A DNA stretch of 64,000 nucleotides from Desulfovibrio desulfuricans (GCF_024460775.1 NZ_JANFYZ010000001.1:1-64000); one strand, 5' to 3'. Counted from the stretch's first letter, positions 50,783-60,632 are shown. Numbers and translations are program-made. The notes: generated by a model not told the origin, from the letters alone.

Positions 50783-53700
50783 TTACATTCTTACTGAAAC
50801 CGGCTGCTTGCCCTGTTCGCCCCCAGCACCTATGGAAGGGGCTTTGGAGGTCGCCATTATGTATATTTCGTGCGGGTCAAGGATCAGGATGACCGAACCG
50901 TCGCCCATGATGGTTGCGCCCGAAATACCCTTGAGGTCGCCAAGGTATGCGCCAAGGGGTTTGATAACGATTTCCTGCCGCTCCAGAAGCCGATCAACCA
51001 CGAGGCCCAGGCGGCGGTCGTTGTCGTGGATGACAACCACGGAAAGCACATCCGGCAGAGGATCGGTGCGGGGCAGGCCCAGCATTTCTGAAAGCTCCAC
51101 AACGCCAAGCACTTCACCGCGCAGGGTTACGGCCTTGCGCCCCTTCACATCCGTGAGGCGTTCAGCTTCAATCTTGGTGGTTTCTGAGACTGCATCAAGG
51201 GGGATGGCGTACATCTGACCGGAAACATTGACCATGAGCGCGTCAATGATAGCCAGGGTCAGGGGCAGGCTCAAGGTGAAGCGCGTTCCCTTGCCCACCT
51301 CTGAATACGTGCTGACGCTGCCCTTGAGGTTCTTGATGTTGGTGCGCACCACGTCCATGCCCACGCCACGGCCTGAAATATCTGTGATTTTTTCAGCCGA
51401 GGAGAAACCCGGGGCAAAGATGAGCTCCAGCGATTCGCGGTCATCAAGCTGTGCGGCTTCCTCAGGGGTGATGACGCCCTTGCGGATGGCAACTTCGCGC
51501 ATTTTTGCGGGGTCAATGCCCTTGCCATCGTCTTCAATTTCAATGGCGACAGAGTTGCCCTTGTGGAAGGCGCGCAGCACAACCTTGCCCTTGGCGGGCT
51601 TGCCGGCAGCGAGGCGCTGGTCTTCAGGTTCAATACCGTGGTCAACAGAGTTACGGATAAGGTGAACAAGCGGATCGCCGATGACTTCAACAACGCTCTT
51701 GTCCAGTTCCGTTTCTTCACCTTCCATGACCAGATCCACTTCCTTGCCGCTTTTGCGCGAAAGGTCGCGCACCAGGCGGGGAAAGCGGGAAAAGACGGAA
51801 GAGACCGGAACCATGCGCACCTTCATGATGGTGTCTTGCAGATCGTCAGAAATGCGCGCCATGGCGTAGGTGGTTTCAGAAAGGCTCTGGGCGACCTGGG
51901 AAATATCCACGTCATGCCCGGTGTCTTCAAGTGAACGGGCGATGAGGGTGTACCTGTTACGGTTGATGATGAGTTCGCCAATGAGATTCATCAGGTGGTC
52001 AAGGCGTTCATGGTCAACGCGGATGGTGGAAGAACCCTTGTGGTTCTCGGCAGCCGGAGCCGCAGCCGGAGCCGCCGGTTTTGCAGGTGCCGCAGGCTTG
52101 GCGGGCGCAGCGGGCTTTGCCGCTGCCGGGGCGGCGGGTTTTGCCGCTGCCGGGGCGGCGGGTTTTGCGGGCGTAGCGGGCTTTGCCGCAGCCGGAGCAG
52201 CAGGCTTGGGAGCCGGGGCATCCTGCTTGGGGGCAGCCGGAGCCGCCGCAGGCGTATTCTGTGCGGCTGTGCTGGCCGGGGCTGCGGGAGCCGGGGCGGC
52301 CTGTTCTTTTTCGGCCTTGGGTTCGGCTTCCGGTTCAGCAGGCTTTTCGACCGCCGGGGCGGTGGGAGCCGGGGCAGCCGGAGCCGCAGCAGGCGCACTC
52401 GGTGCCGCTGCCTTGGCCGGGCCGTCCAGCGCAAGCTGAACCATATCCTTGATGATGGAAACTTCCTGATCCAGCAGGTCAACCATCAATTCAAAGTCAA
52501 TACCGCTGATGCGCCCCTGATCCACGATGCCAGCCGTGCGCTCGGCGTAGACCTTGATGTCTTCAAATTCCATAAAGCCGCAGGCGTTCTTGACCGCCAT
52601 GAGGCAACGGTAGAGGGCATCAATGGAATCTTTGTGGCTGCCGTCTTTCTTGAGAGTTTCCAGCGCGGCATGAATAATTTCAAACTGCTGCCGCACCGTG
52701 ACGCGAAAGGCCTCAGTATCATCGTTTTCAGCGCCAACAGCAAAAAATGTCGGAGTGACCACTTCAACCGGAGCGTGGGGATCTGTGGCTGCAGGGGTTT
52801 CCTGCTCGCTGGCCTCCTGCTCTGCATCTCCCTGGCTCTCGGCAGCATCGTGATGGTCGCCGTTGCCGTTCTGATTGGCCTGGGCGTCAAGAAGTTCCTG
52901 CGGCAGGGAAATGGGGCCGCCTGTCTGGGCTTCCTGAAGCTGCTTGACCACGGGAGAAATGTTGAAAGGAGTGGCTGAACCCGCTTCAATATTGATGCGC
53001 TGCACCAGGGCTTCCAGCACGTCAACCACAAGAAGCAGAAGGTCGATCAGCTCGTGTGTGGGCGTGATTTTGCCCTGACGGACATTGTTGAGCAGGGTTT
53101 CTGCTTCGTGCGTGAGCGAATTCAGTTCGCTGTAGCCGATAATGCCGCTGTTGCCCTTCATGTTGTGGAAGAAGCGGAAAATATCGTTGACCAGTTCATC
53201 ACGGCCAATGGGATTTTCTTCCAGATCCAGCAGGGAGCTTGTGAGGTTTTCGATGGTGTCGTTGGACTCATCGATAAAATCTTTCAGGTGCCCTTCACCA
53301 AAGGCAGTGAGGGTATACGTAGGCAGATCGGGCAGGGTCTGCACCCAGTCCTTGCCAGACATGGCCGTAAACTCTTCTTCGTTTCCGGCGGTAGCGGCTG
53401 GGGTGTCAGCCGCGTTGGCGTTGCTGCTTTCGCTATACGCTTCAGCAGCTTCATCCACCGTGGGCTGTTCATCACTGATGGCAGGTTCTTCAACAACAGA
53501 GGCAGTTTCGACAAGCACTTCTGGTTGCGGCGCTGCTTCAGGTTCAGCCGCCACTGGCTGCGGCGCTGTTTCGCCGGCCATGATGGCATCGATCTGAGCC
53601 ATGATGTGCCCAATCTCCACTTCGCCTTCGGCGTTGGTGGATTCAAGATTGTCGATCATCTGGCGCAGGGCATCGGTGGATGCCAGGATGACATCCATGA

Positions 53701-53965
53701 TCTCCGAGGTCACAACCATTGTGCCTTTGCGCAGTTCGTCCAGAATATTCTCAGACTTGTGCGCCAGCTGATTGATGCGGTTCAGCCCCAGAAAACCCGA
53801 TGCGCCCTTGAGGGAGTGCATGGGCCGAAAGATATCATTCAGCAGAGCAAGATTGTCCGGCGCCTTCTCAAGCTCAAGAAGGTTAGGCTCGATAGTTTCG
53901 AGATGTTCTTTGGCTTCCGCGATAAAATCGGCGAAAAGTTCCGGATCAAAAAATTCCTGGCTCAT
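50783..53965 (-). CDS. cheA: Chemotaxis histidine kinase CheA with three HPt-like domains
   Basis: 1060 residues, long for CheA. HPt1 has the phosphorylatable His50 (MHSLKGASG) and HPt2 has His267 (FFHNMKGNSG). A third HPt-shaped region near 420-510 has Met456 where His is expected (LMAVKNACGF). Residues about 520-660 are an Ala/Pro/Lys linker made of short repeats. Then come the dimerisation helices (HERLDHLMNLIGELIINRNR), HATPase (VHLIRNSVDHGIEPED, DDGKGIDPAKM, GRGVGMDVVRTNI) and the CheW-like regulatory domain. It transfers phosphate to the CheY and CheB of the same operon. Last gene before a terminator. Confidence 0.95.
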   Translation of the reverse strand: MSQEFFDPELFADFIAEAKEHLETIEPNLLELEKAPDNLALLNDIFRPMHSLKGASGFLGLNRINQLAHKSENILDELRKGTMVVTSEIMDVILASTDALRQMIDNLESTNAEGEVEIGHIMAQIDAIMAGETAPQPVAAEPEAAPQPEVLVETASVVEEPAISDEQPTVDEAAEAYSESSNANAADTPAATAGNEEEFTAMSGKDWVQTLPDLPTYTLTAFGEGHLKDFIDESNDTIENLTSSLLDLEENPIGRDELVNDIFRFFHNMKGNSGIIGYSELNSLTHEAETLLNNVRQGKITPTHELIDLLLLVVDVLEALVQRINIEAGSATPFNISPVVKQLQEAQTGGPISLPQELLDAQANQNGNGDHHDAAESQGDAEQEASEQETPAATDPHAPVEVVTPTFFAVGAENDDTEAFRVTVRQQFEIIHAALETLKKDGSHKDSIDALYRCLMAVKNACGFMEFEDIKVYAERTAGIVDQGRISGIDFELMVDLLDQEVSIIKDMVQLALDGPAKAAAPSAPAAAPAAPAPTAPAVEKPAEPEAEPKAEKEQAAPAPAAPASTAAQNTPAAAPAAPKQDAPAPKPAAPAAAKPATPAKPAAPAAAKPAAPAAAKPAAPAKPAAPAKPAAPAAAPAAENHKGSSTIRVDHERLDHLMNLIGELIINRNRYTLIARSLEDTGHDVDISQVAQSLSETTYAMARISDDLQDTIMKVRMVPVSSVFSRFPRLVRDLSRKSGKEVDLVMEGEETELDKSVVEVIGDPLVHLIRNSVDHGIEPEDQRLAAGKPAKGKVVLRAFHKGNSVAIEIEDDGKGIDPAKMREVAIRKGVITPEEAAQLDDRESLELIFAPGFSSAEKITDISGRGVGMDVVRTNIKNLKGSVSTYSEVGKGTRFTLSLPLTLAIIDALMVNVSGQMYAIPLDAVSETTKIEAERLTDVKGRKAVTLRGEVLGVVELSEMLGLPRTDPLPDVLSVVVIHDNDRRLGLVVDRLLERQEIVIKPLGAYLGDLKGISGATIMGDGSVILILDPHEIYIMATSKAPSIGAGGEQGKQPVSVRM
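52117..52164. repeat. Two tandem 24-bp repeats in the cheA linker
   Basis: The 24-base unit TTGCCGCTGCCGGGGCGGCGGGTT occurs twice back to back (52117-52140 and 52141-52164), encoding the repeated AAPAAAKP of the flexible linker. Related imperfect copies continue on both sides. Slippage here would change linker length in frame. Confidence 0.85.
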
Positions 53966-54034
53966 AACCTGTACCTTTATATGGCTGAAAGCACACTATT
54001 GCCCGAATTGGACACATACTGTCTTTCTTATCGG

Positions 54035-54403
54035 CTATCCCAGAAGCATCTTTATATTACGGACCATTTTTTCAGGCTGTGCCGGTTTAACCATATACAG
54101 GTTGGCGCCGAGGCTCATGCCGGTCTGAATGTCCTTCTCCTGCCCTTCCGTTGAAAGGACAATAATAGGAATATCCTTATAGGCATCCTGAGCGCGGATG
54201 GTCTTGATAAACGTGAAGCCGTCCATGCGGGGCATGTTCACGTCCGAAACAATCAGGTCGACCGGCTCAAGGCTGTAAAGCTTTTCAATAGCGTCAAGGC
54301 CATCCTCGGCGGTGCTGACCTTGAAGCCTTCGCCCTTGAGAACAAAGGCTACCAGGTTACGGATAGTCTTGGAGTCGTCTACGACCATAATATGTTTTTT
54401 CAT
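54035..54403 (-). CDS. cheY: Chemotaxis response regulator CheY
   Basis: 122 residues, receiver only. MVVDDSKTIRN has the acidic pocket Asp9/Asp10, the phosphoacceptor is Asp54 (LIVSDVNMPRMDGF), Thr/Ser is in VLSTEG, and Lys is in MVKPAQP. The start at 54403 is the ATG of MKKHIMVVDD. It receives phosphate from CheA, whose gene follows. Confidence 0.94.
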   Translation of the reverse strand: MKKHIMVVDDSKTIRNLVAFVLKGEGFKVSTAEDGLDAIEKLYSLEPVDLIVSDVNMPRMDGFTFIKTIRAQDAYKDIPIIVLSTEGQEKDIQTGMSLGANLYMVKPAQPEKMVRNIKMLLG

Positions 54404-54514
54404 AGGTGATCCTGTCCGTCTGTTGTTGGCTGCCGTACAAAATTTCACCGAACTCTAGAGATTATTCAGACTATTGGCAAGTCGAACCGCATGCTGTCTC
54501 AGCCAGGCAGACGA

Positions 54515-55216
54515 TCAGACTTCAATAAGTTTGTCGACAATCAGTTCTGGGTCGATAATACCGTGGAGGCGTTCCTTGATATTGGCGAGGCCGCACAGAA
54601 AATCTGCCCCTTCGCCAAGTTGCGCCTCGATGTTCCAACTAATGCTATCTTTTGAAACCATGTACATGGTATGTATTTTGTCGATAATAAGGCCAAGCTG
54701 CATATCTTCTGTGCCACAAACAATGATAAAGCTTTTTTCTGTATAACGCTTAGTCTGGTCTGTGGTCAGCAATGCATCCAGGTGCAGCAGGGGCGTAACC
54801 TTGCCGCGCAAGTTGACAACACCAGCAATAAAGGGGGGCGCCATGGGCAGCCGGGTCAGCGGCATGTAGCGCAGCACCTCGACAATTACCGGCACTGGCA
54901 GCAAAAATACCTGTTCGCGCACATAGAACGAAACCATCTGCACCTGTTCTTCTGCCGCAAGCCTTGTGCGCAAGGAAGGCCGGGCAGTCTCTGCCTCTGC
55001 ATGCCCGGCATGATGGGCTGGGCGCGCATGGTCTTTCGCTTCTCCTGCTGCGCCAGCCATCACCTGCTCCGGTTCAAGCACCGGCATGGTCTGCAATGCA
55101 TCGCTGCCCAGATATTTTTGCACAAAGGCCTGTTCCGCAGCGCTCAGCGTTGCGTCTGCCGCTTGAGGTACGGCCAGGCACTGGTCTGCAAAGTATTCTT
55201 CGGGCGTTTTTACCAT
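54515..55216 (-). CDS. cheW: CheW-domain coupling protein with N-terminal extension
   Basis: 233 residues. The last 140 residues are a CheW SH3-like domain (VQMVSFYVREQVFLLPVPVIVEVLRY, VVNLRGKVTPLLHLD). The first 85 are variable and not recognised, unlike typical CheW of about 160 residues. Its start overlaps the end of the parA-like gene by seven bases. It links receptors to CheA. Confidence 0.88.
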   Translation of the reverse strand: MVKTPEEYFADQCLAVPQAADATLSAAEQAFVQKYLGSDALQTMPVLEPEQVMAGAAGEAKDHARPAHHAGHAEAETARPSLRTRLAAEEQVQMVSFYVREQVFLLPVPVIVEVLRYMPLTRLPMAPPFIAGVVNLRGKVTPLLHLDALLTTDQTKRYTEKSFIIVCGTEDMQLGLIIDKIHTMYMVSKDSISWNIEAQLGEGADFLCGLANIKERLHGIIDPELIVDKLIEV

Positions 55217-55986
55217 AGCTTCACCACTTCTTCTGCAAGCGAATTATACCCGAGCGCACCCTTTGAGCGGGCGTCGATATCATAAATGGTGCACCCCTGG
55301 GCGCTGGCCTCGCGAAAGTGCGTGTCCACCCCAATGACCGTCGAAAACATGGATTGCCCCATTTTGCGGCGCATCAGTTCAAGTACCCGTGTGCAGGCTT
55401 TTGCTCTCCTGTCGTACATGGTGGGCACTGCCCGGTAGCGTACGGGCCTGCCCAGGGCCTTGTTCAACGTGTGCAGCGTGTCGAACAGCAGCTTGAGCCC
55501 GTGCAAGGCAAGAAAATCTGTCTGGATCGGAATTATCAGCAGGTCTGCGGCAACCAGCGCATTGACCAGCAAAATGCCCACATGGGGTGGACAATCCAGA
55601 ATTATGTAATCGTACCCATCGCGCACATGCGTGAGGCTGCGGAGGAGCACACTTCCCTTGGCCTGACGTTCGCGAAAATCAACTTCAAGCTCTGACAGCC
55701 GTATGCTGCCCGGCGCCACATCTATCCCCGGCAGCGCCTGCACATGGATAAGATCGGGCCAGATCACGGGCCAGGCATCTTCCTGCGCAAGAAAAAGATC
55801 GTGCAGGCTGCAAGTGATGCCTTCGGGGTATATTCTCGCATGCAGCGTGGCGCAGGCGTGGGGGTCAAGATCAAGAACAAGAACCTTTTTCCCCATGCGG
55901 GCAAGCGCGCTGCTCAGCGAAATGGATGTCGTGGTTTTGCCGACGCCCCCTTTTTGATTGGCAATAGCCAGAACTTTTGCGCACAT
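55210..55986 (-). CDS. ParA/Soj-family ATPase in the chemotaxis operon
   Basis: 258 residues. The deviant Walker A KGGVGKTTTSISL, Walker A' VLDLDPHACAT and Walker B YDYIILDCPPHVG mark a ParA/MinD-type ATPase, with the adjacent region PIQTDFLALHGLKLL. No ParB is present. In other bacteria such ATPases inside che operons place chemoreceptor arrays at poles or segregate them between daughters; that role is inferred from context. Confidence 0.9.
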   Translation of the reverse strand: MCAKVLAIANQKGGVGKTTTSISLSSALARMGKKVLVLDLDPHACATLHARIYPEGITCSLHDLFLAQEDAWPVIWPDLIHVQALPGIDVAPGSIRLSELEVDFRERQAKGSVLLRSLTHVRDGYDYIILDCPPHVGILLVNALVAADLLIIPIQTDFLALHGLKLLFDTLHTLNKALGRPVRYRAVPTMYDRRAKACTRVLELMRRKMGQSMFSTVIGVDTHFREASAQGCTIYDIDARSKGALGYNSLAEEVVKLW

Positions 55987-55996
55987 GGTATCAGCA

Positions 55997-57484
55997 TCAG
56001 CTCATTTTTCTGTAAACAATGGTTCCCTTGTGGTGTTCAAGCTGGAACGCACGGCTGATGTTATGCAGGGATTCGGAATGCCCGATAAGCAGAGCGCCGT
56101 TGATTTCAAGGTTGTCGTAAAAGGCGTTGATGACCTTGCGCTTCATTTCATCGTCAAAGTAGATGATAACGTTGCGGCAGAAAACAATCTGAGATTTTTC
56201 AACGCGTTTGAGCTGTTCCCTGTCATTGAGGTTAATGGGCCCAAAGGAAATGAGCGACTTCAGTTCCGGCTTGACTCTGTACTGCGTGTCTTCCTTGATA
56301 AAGTAAGCGTCCACAATTTCCTTTGGGGTCGTGCGCAGGGCATAATCGTTGTAAACTCCCCGGCGGGCAGCGGCCAGCACGGCCTCGGAAAGGTCATTGG
56401 CTGTGATCTTGATGTCCCAGCTGGAAAGTTCACTTTTCAGCACTTCACACAATATGATGGCAAGCGTGTAGGGTTCTTCGCCCGTGGAACAGCCAGCCGA
56501 CCAGATACGCAGCTTTTTGCGCCCTGCCTTGCGGCACTGGTCAAGAATGTCGGGCAGCACACTTTTTTGAAAAACTTCAAGCTGCGGTGGATTGCGGAAA
56601 AAGCTTGTTTCGTTGGTTGTTACCACTTCAAAAAGCTTGGTGAGCTCTGTGCGGCGGCTGCCGTCAAAGCGCAGAAAGTTGTAATAGTCGCTGTAACTCT
56701 TGAGGTTCAGTTCCTTGATGCGGTTTGAAAGCCGGTTTTCAACAAGGTACTTCCTGTTTTCAGCAATGAAAATGCCGCACTGTTGATAGATGAAATCGCG
56801 CAGTTGCAGAAATTCCTCGTCAGATATCTGCAAATCCTTGCGGAAGGGCGAGGCTGCACGGGTGTTGTCTGCAGTTTGCGTGGGCGAGCGAAAAGCCGCG
56901 GCAGGCGTGAGCGGCGGGCGCATGGCGCTGGTCGCGGGTGCGCTTTGCGCGGGCCGTGCGGCACCAAGGCCGCCCGTAGCAGGCGCTGGGCTTGCTGTGC
57001 GCGGAGGCAGGGCAGACCCCAGCGGAGGCCTTGCTGTTTGCCCAAGACCAGACTGGCCTAGCCCGGATTGCCCCAGGCCAGTTTGCCCGAGAGGAGGCCG
57101 CGTTGCCGCACCAGACAGACCATTTGCAGCTTGGCCAAGTCCGGATTGTCCAAGTCCGGATTGTCCCAGGGGCGGGCGTGTTGCCGCAGGCGCAGCGGGG
57201 CTGGTGGCACCGCCTGCTGGAGGTGTGCGGAATGCAGAACCTGTCATGCCAGCGCCTTGTGTCGGGCTCGCAGGGGCCGGAGCCGTTGTTCGGAATGGCG
57301 AGGCAGGGGCTGGCGCAACGGGTTTGGCAACCGGAGCGGCTGGCGCTGCCCCAGGCGTTGGCGTCACGCCAAGCCGTGGACGTTGCTCTACGGGAGTAGC
57401 CGCGCTGCCAGCAGATGAGCCGTTGCCGCTGTTCTGGGCAGAGCCGAGCGGGCTTTTTGGAAATAACGTAGGGGGCTGAGACAT
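55997..57484 (-). CDS. cheR: Chemotaxis methyltransferase CheR with long repeat-rich N-terminal region
   Basis: 495 residues, versus about 280 for typical CheR. The C-terminal half is complete: the all-alpha domain (DEEFLQLRDFIYQQCGIF) then the SAM-binding domain (IWSAGCSTGEEPYTLAI, VFCRNVIIYFDDEMKRKVI). The first 215 residues are Pro/Ala/Gly-rich, with repeats of GLGQSGLGQ and RPPLGQ, likely disordered. It methylates receptors. Ends 11 bases before the parA-like gene and starts 3 bases after the HEAT gene. Confidence 0.92.
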   Translation of the reverse strand: MSQPPTLFPKSPLGSAQNSGNGSSAGSAATPVEQRPRLGVTPTPGAAPAAPVAKPVAPAPASPFRTTAPAPASPTQGAGMTGSAFRTPPAGGATSPAAPAATRPPLGQSGLGQSGLGQAANGLSGAATRPPLGQTGLGQSGLGQSGLGQTARPPLGSALPPRTASPAPATGGLGAARPAQSAPATSAMRPPLTPAAAFRSPTQTADNTRAASPFRKDLQISDEEFLQLRDFIYQQCGIFIAENRKYLVENRLSNRIKELNLKSYSDYYNFLRFDGSRRTELTKLFEVVTTNETSFFRNPPQLEVFQKSVLPDILDQCRKAGRKKLRIWSAGCSTGEEPYTLAIILCEVLKSELSSWDIKITANDLSEAVLAAARRGVYNDYALRTTPKEIVDAYFIKEDTQYRVKPELKSLISFGPINLNDREQLKRVEKSQIVFCRNVIIYFDDEMKRKVINAFYDNLEINGALLIGHSESLHNISRAFQLEHHKGTIVYRKMS

Positions 57485-57486
57485 AC

Positions 57487-59424
57487 CTACTCCTGTTCGG
57501 CCTGGATCGTTGCCACCGCTTCTTCCGCTGCATGCTGGATATCTGGGTCTTCATGATTCATCAAACCCAGCAGTACGCTAAAGGCCACATTGCCGCCGAT
57601 CTTGCCAAGAGCTTCAATAATCTTGAGGGCCACCATGGGGCTTGAACTCTCAAGCATTTGCGCCAGTTGAGGAACGGCATTGGCAACCTTGTGCATGCCC
57701 AGCGCGTCAACGGCGCGTATGCGAACCCATTCGTTTTCGTCATCAAGCCCATTGAGAATATAGGGCAGCACAGTTGGGGAAGCGATTTGCCCAAGCAGGT
57801 CAATCACTGCAAGGCGAACATCCTTGTCTTCATCTGAAAGGCGGGGCAACAGCAGGGGCAGGTATTCCTCGGCCTGTTCGCCAAGACCCAGGAAGGATTC
57901 CACCGCCACCTGCCGTGTGCGGGATGATTCATCTTCAAGCGCTGCCGTTAGTTCAGGCAGATTTTCCAGAATGCCGTAACGGCCAAGGGCGTACACGGCC
58001 ATCATGCGCTGCATGGGGTCTTCGCTCTTGGCCCGCTCCTTAAAGCGTTCGTTCAGCTTGGGGCTGTGCAGGTTGATGCAGGCTTCCAGCGCCATTTCCT
58101 TAACGTCCACATAGCGGTGATCCAACTGGGCGAAAACAAGGTCTTCCACATCAGGGCAGGTGGGCTGGTTGCCAAAGAAGACCAGCGCGCTCTTGAGAAC
58201 TTCTGCATCTTCTGAATCATTCATGATGGTTACAAAGAACGGGGAGTCGGCGCAATCGCCAAGCTGAGCCAGTTCCGCTGCTGCCATGCGCTGCAGTTCC
58301 GGGCTGGCATCCCAGAAAATATTTTTGAGATCAGGCACGCAACGGCGGTCTGCCATAAGATGACAGGCCTCCATTGCCAGCAGGATGCGCGATTCATCAA
58401 CGCTGTTGAGAGCATCGCGCACGGAGTCATTGTAGCCAATGGCGGCAATGGCCTTGATGGCGGCTTCATACAGTTCATCCTGGCGTTCCCTGTCGAGGGT
58501 GGCGGCCATGTTGATGATGTCTTCGGTGCACGCATCCGAACCGATGGCGCTCAGGCCTTGCAGCGCGGCCAGCAGGATGTCTTCATCGTTGTCTGTAAGG
58601 GCGTCGAGCAGGTAGGAACGCAGCCTTTCCTGCGATTTGCCAGCCAGCAGTGACAAGCCGCGCCCGTTGAGAATCTGCACGATAGCTTTGACAATCTTGT
58701 GTCGCAGGGCTTCACGAACATTTTCAAGCGAACTGAAGAGCAGGGGAATGGACTTTACATCGCCCATATCGCCAAGGGCGTCCACAATGGCCGAACTCAC
58801 AAGGGACGAGGCCTGGGAAAGCAGCTTCACAAGAGCGCTGGCGGCGGAGTAGTCCTTGATTTTCGCAAGGGCTTCCACCACGGCAAACTGTACCCATTCC
58901 TCATCGTGCATGGCCTGGCACAGTGAGTTGACGGCTTCGGGAAAAGCCAGTGTGCCAAGGCTCACAGCAGCCTGATAACGCACGTTCACTTCCGGGTCTT
59001 TGAGCAGGGCGCGGCAGAGCAGCAGGCAGGACTGATGCGTACGGCAGTATCCCAGAATATCTGTGATAAATATCCGCAAGTCTGCATCGTCGTGCTGCAG
59101 GTAGGGCTGAATGCTCTCAATGCTGTCCGAGCCAATTTCACGCAGAATGTCCATGGCCACGTTGCGCACGGGGGCTTCGTCGCTGCTCAGGAGCGGCAGC
59201 AGAGCCACGACCACCTGCGGCCCGCGAATTTTACGCAGGGCGTATTCCGCTGCTTCCTGTACGCCCACACTTGGGCTTTTGATGTGTTCGCAGAGCATGG
59301 GAACGGCATCCTGGAGGCCCTGATCGCCAGCGCTGAATGCCGCGTCGCGAATCGCGTCATTATCGCCCGACTTCAGGGCTTCAAGAATTGCTTTGTGCTG
59401 TGGATTTTCCATGTTCATAGTCAT
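57487..59424 (-). CDS. HEAT-repeat protein of the chemotaxis operon
   Basis: 645 residues built almost wholly of HEAT/PBS-lyase-type helical repeats of about 31 residues (SVGVQEAAEYALRKI, EVNVRYQAAVSLGTL, DEDKDVRLAVIDLLGQI, NEWVRIRAVDALG). There is no catalytic motif. The start may be 59424 or the ATG two codons later, which is better spaced from AGGA. It probably is a scaffold for Che proteins. Position between cheB and cheR suggests a link to adaptation; the actual partner is unknown. Confidence 0.88.
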   Translation of the reverse strand: MTMNMENPQHKAILEALKSGDNDAIRDAAFSAGDQGLQDAVPMLCEHIKSPSVGVQEAAEYALRKIRGPQVVVALLPLLSSDEAPVRNVAMDILREIGSDSIESIQPYLQHDDADLRIFITDILGYCRTHQSCLLLCRALLKDPEVNVRYQAAVSLGTLAFPEAVNSLCQAMHDEEWVQFAVVEALAKIKDYSAASALVKLLSQASSLVSSAIVDALGDMGDVKSIPLLFSSLENVREALRHKIVKAIVQILNGRGLSLLAGKSQERLRSYLLDALTDNDEDILLAALQGLSAIGSDACTEDIINMAATLDRERQDELYEAAIKAIAAIGYNDSVRDALNSVDESRILLAMEACHLMADRRCVPDLKNIFWDASPELQRMAAAELAQLGDCADSPFFVTIMNDSEDAEVLKSALVFFGNQPTCPDVEDLVFAQLDHRYVDVKEMALEACINLHSPKLNERFKERAKSEDPMQRMMAVYALGRYGILENLPELTAALEDESSRTRQVAVESFLGLGEQAEEYLPLLLPRLSDEDKDVRLAVIDLLGQIASPTVLPYILNGLDDENEWVRIRAVDALGMHKVANAVPQLAQMLESSSPMVALKIIEALGKIGGNVAFSVLLGLMNHEDPDIQHAAEEAVATIQAEQE

Positions 59425-59441
59425 GTCCTGCTACGGTGGGG

Positions 59442-60506
59442 TCAGCCTCTGACCGTTGTTATGATGGCGTTGGCAATATCGTCCACATCGAGAATGAGGT
59501 TGGCGAGCTTGTTGTCTACAATCGCCTTGGGCATACCGTAAACGACACAGGAGGCCTCATTTTGCGCTATAAGGCAGCCGCCCTTCTCTTTAAGAACCTT
59601 GGACCCTTCGCATCCGTCTGAACCCATTCCGGTGAGAATCACGCCAAGTGTGCGTCTTCCCATTGCTTTGCCCGCAGTTTCAAAAAGCACGTTTGCCGAA
59701 GGTTTGTAAAGGGCATCGCGCGGTTCTTCTGCAACAAAGATTTCTGGCAGCGGGCCGCGCATGCGAATACCCAGATGCTTGCCGCCAGGGCAGACATACG
59801 CATGACCTGTTTTGAATTTGTCGCCGTCCTGGGCTTCGGTAACGCCGATCTGGCAAACACTGTCGAGGCGCTTGGCAAAAGGATTTGTAAAAGCCGCCGG
59901 CATATGCTGCGCAATAAGTATGCAGGCCGGAAGATCGGCAGGCAGCGCCGAAAGAATCTTTTGCACCACTGGCGGCCCGCCAGTAGATACGCCGATTACA
60001 ACCAGATCGCGCGGCCCGGTGCAGGGCGTTTGCACATAATCCGCAGGTTGCGAAGGCTGAGGGCGTGGAACTGGAACCTGAATCTGGTTGATGCGCCTGT
60101 ACTTGAGTTTGATGATGGTTTTACGCCGTGCAATGGCCCGCACCTTGCGCTGCAGTTCCGCTCCAAAACACTCCCGGTCGCAGCTCATGGTTTTAGGAAT
60201 AAAATCAAGAGCGCCGTACTCTAGTGCCTTTAATGTGCTTTCTGCGCCGCTCTGTGTGAGAGAGCTGACCATCAGCACGGGAATCGGAGTTTTTTTCATC
60301 AACTGCTGCAAAACTCCAAGGCCATCAAGCCTTGGAAGGTCAACATCAAGCGTCATTACGTCAGGATCAAGTTCTTCGGCTTTTTCCAGGGCCTCCTGAC
60401 CGTTGCGGGCTGTGCCCACAACCTTGATTTCAGAATCCTGCTCAAGAAGTGAAGTAATGGTGTTGCGCATAAAGGTTGAATCATCAACCACGAGGACACT
60501 GATCAT
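59442..60506 (-). CDS. cheB: Chemotaxis glutamate methylesterase CheB
   Basis: 354 residues. Receiver domain with Asp8/Asp9 and the phosphoacceptor Asp54 (VMTLDVDLPRLDGL), then the methylesterase domain with the Ser-His-Asp triad in GVSTGGPPVVQ, IAQHMPAAFTNPF and LTGMGSDGCEG. It removes receptor methyl groups and opposes CheR. First gene of the che operon; the region 60507-60632 should hold the promoter. Confidence 0.95.
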   Translation of the reverse strand: MISVLVVDDSTFMRNTITSLLEQDSEIKVVGTARNGQEALEKAEELDPDVMTLDVDLPRLDGLGVLQQLMKKTPIPVLMVSSLTQSGAESTLKALEYGALDFIPKTMSCDRECFGAELQRKVRAIARRKTIIKLKYRRINQIQVPVPRPQPSQPADYVQTPCTGPRDLVVIGVSTGGPPVVQKILSALPADLPACILIAQHMPAAFTNPFAKRLDSVCQIGVTEAQDGDKFKTGHAYVCPGGKHLGIRMRGPLPEIFVAEEPRDALYKPSANVLFETAGKAMGRRTLGVILTGMGSDGCEGSKVLKEKGGCLIAQNEASCVVYGMPKAIVDNKLANLILDVDDIANAIITTVRG

Positions 60507-60632
60507 AGGATAAGCTCACTCCAAAAAATTCTCTCTCTATCTAGTTTTTGTATGCTACGTCAGGCATTATTTTTTTACAAATAAAAAATTACTTGCCAAA
60601 CTACTCAGTCTCGCTTATGTTCCCTCTCTCAA

